A DNA stretch of 64,000 nucleotides from assembly GCA_949316235.1 (NCBI GenBank), contig OX438742.1, forward strand, positions 9,084,815 through 9,148,814. The letters are read 5' to 3'. The position numbers and the translations under genes are program-made. The DNA is from Oegoconia quadripuncta (Eukaryota > Arthropoda > Insecta > Lepidoptera > Autostichidae). How positions within the stretch are numbered: the stretch's first letter is position 1; each line of letters opens with the position of its first letter. Shown piece by piece: positions 61,101 through 64,000 of the stretch. Under the pieces are notes generated by a model. That model did not search any database. It saw nothing but the letters and a program-made list of their open reading frames with translations, and was not told the DNA's origin.

Positions 61101-64000
61101 TGCTCTCCTATGCTGAAACACTTAAAGAGCCTTTGAAGTCGAATATTGTGAGTTTATTACATGTTTAATAAATAATACAAGTGTCTGGTGCCACCACGCG
61201 ACTAATGACACGAGGAAGGCAAAGAGCGGTCTATGGTCTGTGGAGGGTTCAAATGTATGGGCAGTAGTATTCACTTTCCGCTAGATGAGCTCTTCCTCGT
61301 TTATCATATTAATGGGGTTTTTGTTGCAGATGTGGGTCCAGCTTCAGTGATAGTGGGTAATCTGGTGCAGGGCAACCGGCTGGCATCTGCGCAGGGCCGC
61401 GACATGGGTTACACTGATGACTCGGACGCCGCCAGGAAGGTACGTGCTTATTGCTACAGCATTTTAACAAATAATTGGTTCGGAGTGAGGGCGACAGGTT
61501 CGTTTATTCAGACGACCTGTTTGGTGTAGTGGTTAGAAACTGACTGATATACCAAAATTCGGGTTCGAATCCCGCTAGGGGCATTTGTTTGTATGATGAA
61601 TACAGACATGTGTTCTTGAGTTGTGGGTGTTTTTATTGTACTATGGATACTAGATAACGGATAAACATACATAAATATTTATATAAACATCCGTGACTCG
61701 GGATTGAGTATCCGTATTCATCACACAAACATTTACCCCTAGCGGGATTCGAACCCGCAACCGTTGGATTCGCTGACATGTGACTATCCACTACACCAAT
61801 CGGTCGTTTACTACTACACCAATAGTTTGGTGTAGTGGTTAGAAACTCTGCTGCTATACCAAAAGGTCGCGGGTTCGAATCCCGCTAGGGGCATATGTTT
61901 GTATGATGAATACAGACATGTGTTCCCGAGTTATGGATGTTTTTCATTTATATATGTATTTATTTACAAAAAAAAAATGTATTTGTGTAGTTTATCAACC
62001 ATCTGGTATCCATAATACAAGCCTAGTTGCTTATTGTGGAACTAGATGGCGCTGTGTGTATGTGCAAAGATACTTATTTATTTAATATTAGAAGGTCTAT
62101 GTGCTTCATGATTTTCGTATTTTCATTGAATAATATTACTTAGAGCCAGTGCGCACTTGTGATTATTATTTGACCGATAGTTTAGTTGCAGTCATTTTTG
62201 ATTGTTCGATCGGTTCGTGTAATGCGCACACTACTATATAACACCATACTGAATCACAGAACGATCAAACTATCGCACTTATAAAAATCACAAGTGGCTG
62301 GATATAAAATATGAAATATAGCTCTGCCAACAAACACTTACAAAATAAATTACATCACCTATTTCATTGTTTTGCAGATATTTCTAGTGTAATTTTATTT
62401 GTTTTATCAATCAGTGTTAATCCAACAAGGGATACACACTGCCTAAGCCACACCTTATCCTCTTTGTGTTGCTTCGTGCACGTTATTGTATAATTGTAAG
62501 GGAAAAGTTTGAATTTGTGACAATTACTCTCGTAATACCTGCTCTGCTCTGCAATAATAAAATATTAGTCTTTGAAATCGCTAGCGTATGGGATAGTGTT
62601 TTTATAATACGAAACGTTGTTACATAATGTCTATTTATTTCCTTTCAGTACCAGTTCATATCGCAGATCCTGCGATGGCGAGCTAAAAGCACATCGGATC
62701 ATGTGATATTCACATTGCTCAACTCGAAAGGCGCAGTATCGAAAAGCTTAACTTGCGCTGAAATGCACAAACGGGCCGAGAAGGTTGGCATCCTCTTGAT
62801 GGAGAAGGCCAGATGCAACAGCGGCGACCACGTGGCCCTCATTTTCCCGCCCGGGCTTGATCTCATATGCGCCTTCTACGGGTGTCTGTACGTCGGCGCC
62901 GTACCGGTAACCATCCGCCCCCCTCACCCCCAAAACCTCCACACCACCCTACCTACAGTGAGAATGATCGTCGACGTCAGCAAAGCAACTCTAGTCCTCT
63001 CAAACCAATCTGTGATAAAACTCCTACGATCCAAAGAGGCCAGCAACGTACTCGACACCAAAGCATGGCCTCTCACGCTGGACACTGACGACATGCCCAA
63101 AAGGAAACTCAATCTCCACTACAAAGCACCCACGGCGGAGATGTTGGCGTATTTAGACTTCAGTGTATCGACGACCGGAATGCTTGCCGGAATCAAAATG
63201 TCACACGCCGCCGTCACCTCGCTGTGCCGATCGATGAAAATTGCATGCGAATTATACCCGTCGCGGCACATAGCCCTCTGTCTCGATCCTTATTGCGGTC
63301 TCGGGTTCGCCCTCTGGTGCCTCAGCAGCATTTACTCGGGCCATCATTCGATCCTCATCCCGCCCTCCGAAGTGGAAATCAATCCAGCTCTCTGGCTGAG
63401 CGCCGTCTCGCAATACAAGGTCCGCGACACCTTCTGTTCGTACGGCGTCATGGAACTATGTACAAAAGGACTGGGATCCTCGGTGAATCAATTAAAATCG
63501 AAAGGGATCAATTTGGCTTGCGTGAGGACCTGCGTAGTCGTCGCCGAGGAGAGACCGAGGATCAATCTGACGAATTCGTTTTCGAAATTGTTCTCGGCTC
63601 TCGGTCTGAGCCCGCGGGCCGTATCTACTTCATTCGGATGTCGCGTCAACATCGCGATCTGCCTGCAAGGCGCTTCTAGTCCTGAGCCATCGACGGTATA
63701 CGTCGACTTACGAGCTCTGCGCAACGACCGCGTCTCATTGGTCGAACGAGGCAGCCCGCATTCCCTCTGTCTCATGGAGTCGGGGAAGCTCCTTCCCGGG
63801 GTGAAAGTGATAACAGCCAATCCGGAGACGAAAGGCCAATGTGGGGATTCACATTTGGGCGAGATATGGGTGCAGTCCCCACACAACGCGAGCGGCTATT
63901 TCACGATATATGGTGATGAGAGCGACTACGCGGACCACTTTAGCGCACAGTTGGTAACTGGGAACACTGGGGAGGTGTATGCCCGGACGGGATATCTGGG
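45980..64000 (+). CDS. DIP2: DIP2 (disco-interacting protein 2) gene, 14 exons, both ends missing
   Basis: Coding exons are 45980-46108, 46566-46904, 49717-49835, 50285-50585, 51120-51431, 51622-51814, 53762-53974, 55434-55603, 57131-57334, 57828-58049, 59133-59341, 59824-60055, 61330-61439 and 62649 to the window end. Lengths and phases agree at every join, giving about 1368 residues of one frame. The sequence follows animal DIP2 (about 1570 residues in vertebrates) from the linker after the DMAP1-binding domain through two adenylate-forming domains. Family hallmarks seen include VSAKIQQLLNTLKRPKR, GDRVALVYPNNDP, EGTLHPANVLMCPHTCVTNL and YLDFSVSTTGMLAG. Known of the family: conserved regulators related to fatty-acyl-AMP ligases, linked to diacylglycerol balance and to axon patterning in flies. 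Missing are the N-terminal DMAP1-binding exons and roughly the last 150 residues. All introns are GT-AG except the one after 58049. Confidence in identity is very high. Confidence 0.97.
46566..46904 (+). CDS. DIP2: DIP2 exon b: acidic serine start, then His/Pro-rich repeat
   Basis: Acceptor ttaacag ends at 46565; donor gtaagt at 46905. The exon begins SSSSEEDSLVGD, where DIP2 linkers have a short acidic serine patch, and then runs into a low-complexity tract of about 55 residues made of PHPP, PHVPHPP and HQPH units. Part of this is an 18-base tandem repeat around 46701-46772. It ends with a normal-looking charged segment (REKKHQARERTEIDLSEMTSF). Antisense and other frames are also open here, a by-product of the repeat. 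Confidence 0.9.
47484..47735 (-). mobile_element. SINE-B, minus strand, in a DIP2 intron
   Basis: CACACCTGATGTTAAGTGAA, TTTGGCGGCAGATTTAGATG and CCAGGCGGACATTTAAAATG. The tRNA-like head is missing. Confidence 0.7.
48325..48558 (-). mobile_element. SINE-A, minus strand, in a DIP2 intron
   Basis: CACAGTGCCATCTAGTTCCA, head ACCAAACAGGTCGTC, with a deletion of the CATATGCCCCTAG segment. Confidence 0.75.
48865..48951 (+). mobile_element. SINE-B 3' end
   Basis: GTCAGTACGCTTCCACTTTC to the A run after CCGACCAACCCC. 5' truncated. Confidence 0.6.
49110..49215 (+). mobile_element. LINE tail, as at 15580
   Basis: TCCCAATTTTTTACATTCTA then TTAAATTCCATCTATTTATT. Confidence 0.45.
49717..49835 (+). CDS. 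DIP2: DIP2 exon c: linker
   Basis: Acceptor tgtttag ends at 49716; donor gtgcgt at 49836. The split codon T|AC gives Tyr, then IQPDVTHTSAGARRGGG and a Gly/Ser/Thr stretch ending in RWK. The PDVTHTS stretch matches the spot in the family where the linker has PDVT. It ends in phase 0. Confidence 0.88.
50285..50585 (+). CDS. DIP2: DIP2 exon d: start of the first adenylate-forming domain
   Basis: Acceptor tttgtag ends at 50284; donor gtgaga at 50586. The exon starts with VSAKIQQLLNTLKRPKRRPL, a near-invariant DIP2 block, then an acidic EDDDIELEIAANPKDPNAPKPEG stretch (only partly quoted by family members), then EAALQRYGTA and NGKLSNMLTYG leading into the first adenylate-forming domain. It ends in phase 1. 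Confidence 0.96.
50638..50795 (-). mobile_element. SINE-B fragment, minus strand
   Basis: TATCTTATCTCAAACAGTCG and GGTGGTAGCTGGCCAGGCGG. Confidence 0.6.
51120..51431 (+). CDS. DIP2: DIP2 exon e: first adenylate-forming domain, core
   Basis: Acceptor attgcag ends at 51119; donor gtgagt at 51432. It encodes GKLLSRSLKIAHALL, GDRVALVYPNNDPINFMCAF, YGCLQAGVVPVPIEVPLTRR, and QQVGFLLGSCNILYALTSDA. These are the N-subdomain strands and helices of the acyl-AMP-ligase fold as found in DIP2. It starts in phase 1 and ends in phase 1. Confidence 0.97.
51622..51814 (+). CDS. DIP2: DIP2 exon f: first adenylate-forming domain
   Basis: Acceptor gtgtcag ends at 51621; donor gtatgg at 51815. It encodes GLPKTSSGDVVSFRGWPSLY, then RPPRDWIPPPRP, and ends DGSAMGVIVTR, the place where ordinary AMP-binding enzymes have the Ser/Thr/Gly-rich nucleotide loop. 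The loop here departs from the usual SGTTGxPKG form, as is normal for DIP2 domain 1. It ends in phase 2. Confidence 0.95.
51815..52970. other. DIP2 intron, nothing seen
   Basis: The frame 52457-52807 has no recognised domain, and no splice sites join it to DIP2 in phase. Confidence 0.35.
52974..53163 (-). mobile_element. SINE-B fragment, minus strand
   Basis: ACACCTGATGTTAAGTGAAG and TGGCTAGGCGGACATTTAAA. Confidence 0.6.
53280..53420 (+). mobile_element. LINE tail, as at 29550
   Basis: GGAAAGGGAAATCATCTGTG then GGAAAAGAAGCGGCGCAAGA. Confidence 0.55.
53762..53974 (+). CDS. DIP2: DIP2 exon g: first adenylate-forming domain
   Basis: Acceptor ctggcag ends at 53761; donor gtaacg at 53975. It encodes ASMLAHCRMLSVTCNYTEGE, VLDFKRETGLWHAILTSILN and PYALMKVSPASWMHMITKYK, all close to DIP2. 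It is joined in phase 2 on both sides. The intron before it (51815-53761) holds no coding sequence but does hold SINE and LINE fragments. Confidence 0.96.
54024..54180 (+). mobile_element. SINE-A2, degraded
   Basis: GACGGCCGACTGGTGTGGGT and CGAACACTTATTCCCGAGTC. B box damaged. Confidence 0.5.
54181..55433. other. DIP2 intron, nothing assigned
   Basis: The open frame 54888-55175 shows no known domain and no in-phase splice joins. It may be an old element. Confidence 0.3.
55434..55603 (+). CDS. DIP2: DIP2 exon h: first adenylate-forming domain
   Basis: Acceptor acaccag ends at 55433; donor gtcagt at 55604. It encodes ATVAIVKSRDLHWGLLATRD and LSSLRMLLVADGANPWSLSS followed by CDQFLSVFQSKG, among the most conserved blocks of DIP2. 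Start phase 2, end phase 1. Confidence 0.97.
56395..56545 (+). mobile_element. LINE tail, as at 29550
   Basis: CCGCTTTGGAAAGGAAAATA and GGTAAAGAAGCGAGCGCAAG. Confidence 0.55.
56868..57072 (+). mobile_element. SINE-A2, plus strand
   Basis: ACGACCGATTGGTGTAGTGG head, TTATCCGTTATCTAGTATCC body. It ends just 58 bases before DIP2 exon i. Confidence 0.65.
57131..57334 (+). CDS. DIP2: DIP2 exon i: first adenylate-forming domain
   Basis: Acceptor cttccag ends at 57130; donor gtgagt at 57335. It encodes GVRGDAICPCACSSESLTVC, an Arg/Gly/Ser stretch, then RGVLSMSGLSFGVVRVD and LTLQDCGQVMPS. It is GC-rich compared with the surrounding introns. Start and end are both phase 1. Confidence 0.96.
57471..57719 (+). 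mobile_element. SINE-A, plus strand
   Basis: Head TTGGTGTTGTTGTTAAAAAT, then CACGGGTTCGAATCCCGCTA and end ACTAGATGGCGCTGTGTGTA. Confidence 0.78.
57828..58049 (+). CDS. DIP2: DIP2 exon j, followed by a GC-AG intron
   Basis: Acceptor caacag ends at 57827. It encodes CVIVVVKMEGPAFLCKTDEV, GEICVLSGATGSGYWGLPGL and RSGLLGFLGPG. To stay in frame with exon k (PGG|LVF in the family) the exon must end at 58049, so the intron begins GCGAGT. The nearest GT donor, at 58054, would add four bases and shift the frame. Length 222 bases, phases 1 and 1. Confidence 0.92.
58050..59132 (+). promoter_or_regulatory. GC-AG intron of DIP2
   Basis: The donor reads GGAG|GCGAGT at 58050 and the acceptor ttttcctgcag ends at 59132. 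GC donors normally have a strong surrounding consensus, as here (AG before, RAGT after). Frame and family alignment both require this cut. The intron contains a minus-strand LINE pol fragment. Confidence 0.85.
58130..58508 (-). pseudogene. LINE reverse transcriptase C-terminal fragment in a DIP2 intron
   Basis: The minus-strand frame reads RNESVSGSLKVAPVIEKLKG, NRLAWYGHVKRGDETHVTKR and RCRPRKRWMDCVRGDI. It matches the characteristic end of a lepidopteran LINE pol. No 5' part is present. Confidence 0.8.
59133..59341 (+). CDS. DIP2: DIP2 exon k: end of the first adenylate-forming domain
   Basis: Acceptor cctgcag ends at 59132; donor gtaggc at 59342. It encodes GLVFVCGSRDGLMTVTGRKH, NMDDIIATVLAVEPMKFIYR and GRIAVFSVRVLRDERICIVA, then EQRPDCGEEE. 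The GRKHNMDDI block is the C-subdomain motif of DIP2 domain 1. Ends in phase 0. Confidence 0.96.
59824..60055 (+). CDS. DIP2: DIP2 exon l: between the two adenylate-forming domains
   Basis: Acceptor tccacag ends at 59823; donor gtgata at 60056. It encodes SFQWMSRVLQAVDSIHQVGI, LPKTPLGGIHLSE and EGTLHPANVLMCPHTCVTNL, strongly conserved in DIP2. It closes domain 1 and starts the inter-domain segment. Ends in phase 1. Confidence 0.97.
60056..60516. other. DIP2 intron, nothing seen
   Basis: No frame or repeat assigned. Confidence 0.3.
60517..60827 (+). mobile_element. SINE-B, near full length, plus strand
   Basis: Head CTTCCGTGGCTCAATGTAAA and GTCGCGGGTTCGATCCCCAG, end TCAAGTACCAACCCATTGTT plus an A run. 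Confidence 0.8.
61330..61439 (+). CDS. DIP2: DIP2 exon m: inter-domain segment
   Basis: Acceptor gttgcag ends at 61329; donor gtacgt at 61440. It encodes DVGPASVIVGNLVQGNRLAS and AQGRDMGYTDDSDAARK, as in the family (GPASVMVGNLV and GRDLG in vertebrates). Starts phase 1, ends phase 0. Only 110 bases long. Confidence 0.95.
61511..61636 (+). mobile_element. SINE-A 5' half, interrupted
   Basis: GACGACCTGTTTGGTGTAGT and TCGGGTTCGAATCCCGCTAG, cut off after TGTGGGTGTTTTTATT. Confidence 0.7.
61643..61806 (-). mobile_element. SINE-A2, minus strand, between two SINE-A copies
   Basis: GGATACTAGATAACGGATAA, TAGCGGGATTCGAACCCGCA, head CACTACACCAATCGGTCGT. Confidence 0.75.
61825..62064 (+). mobile_element. 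SINE-A, plus strand, nearly complete
   Basis: TTTGGTGTAGTGGTTAGAAA head, GGTCGCGGGTTCGAATCCCG B box, end ACTAGATGGCGCTGTGTGTA. Confidence 0.8.
62145..62301. mobile_element. 157-bp MITE-like element in the last DIP2 intron
   Basis: Left end CCAGTGCGCACTTGTGATTA and right end the reverse complement of CCAGCCACTTGTGATTTTTA. Interior repeats TGCGCAC and GATCAAACTATCG / CGATAGTTT. No clear target duplication. Confidence 0.5.
62649..64000 (+). CDS. DIP2: DIP2 exon n: second adenylate-forming domain, runs off the window
   Basis: Acceptor ctttcag ends at 62648; the reading frame is open to the window end (450 full codons). It encodes YQFISQILRWRAKSTSDHVI, FPPGLDLICAFYGCLYVGAV, PPHPQNLHTTLPTVRMIVDV, YLDFSVSTTGMLAGIKMSHA (the nucleotide-loop region of domain 2), LDPYCGLGFALWCLSSIYSG, VRDTFCSYGVMELCTKGLG and SHLGEIWVQSPHNASGYFTI, ending ARTGYLG. 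All closely follow DIP2. One exon carries most of domain 2, unlike the many small exons of domain 1. The right splice site or stop lies outside. Confidence 0.97.

Noticed and set aside
61840..61890. tRNA gene at GGTTCGAATCCCGC
   Set aside because: It is the head of a SINE-A repeated more than ten times in the window; no acceptor-stem pairing was seen.
63488..63886. 132-codon minus-strand frame
   Set aside because: Antisense of the conserved DIP2 exon n.
1..64000. Bacterial systems (CRISPR, operons, prophage, toxin-antitoxin)
   Set aside because: No regularly spaced repeats, no dense same-strand coding, spliced genes and SINEs throughout: this is a eukaryotic genome.

Overview
The window is animal nuclear DNA, almost certainly from a lepidopteran insect (moth or butterfly). 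It is AT-rich and intron-rich, and it is packed with tRNA-derived SINEs, a 5S-rRNA-derived SINE, decayed non-LTR retrotransposon tails and small TA-flanked DNA elements of types I know from Lepidoptera. I cannot name the species. No operons, phage or bacterial features were seen.

Two host genes can be built from the sequence. (1) Positions 45980-64000, plus strand: fourteen exons of the DIP2 (disco-interacting protein 2) gene, entering at the N-terminal linker and leaving the window inside the last adenylate-forming (AMP-binding-like) domain. About 1368 residues are covered. All exon joins keep frame and follow the DIP2 family sequence; one join needs a GC-AG intron. The N-terminal DMAP1-binding exons and the C-terminal end are not visible. 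(2) Positions 13409-18293, minus strand: a complete three-exon gene for a 263-residue protein with seven zinc fingers, one of which is finished only by the second splice. If the missing DIP2 5' exons lie beyond the left edge, this gene is nested antisense in a very large DIP2 intron; otherwise the two are divergent neighbours.

Positions 1-13200 hold no gene that I can support. They contain a LINE fragment, a 5S-type SINE, a 984-bp element with very similar inverted arms (3311-4294), a 335-bp MITE (4966-5300), and several repeat tails. A GC-rich segment at about 19440-19640, upstream of the zinc-finger gene, carries two interleaved perfect inverted repeats. From 20500 to 45979 the DNA is repeats and unassigned sequence. 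Its main item is a decayed pogo/Tigger-like transposon (26053-28527, minus strand) with a C-terminal PHD-type finger, inserted at a TA inside a SINE so that its exact boundaries can be read.

Inside DIP2, the introns have collected SINEs, a LINE pol fragment and a small MITE. The first adenylate-forming domain is spread over about nine exons, while the second is carried mostly by one exon of at least 1352 bases. Exon 46566-46904 carries an expanded His/Pro repeat.
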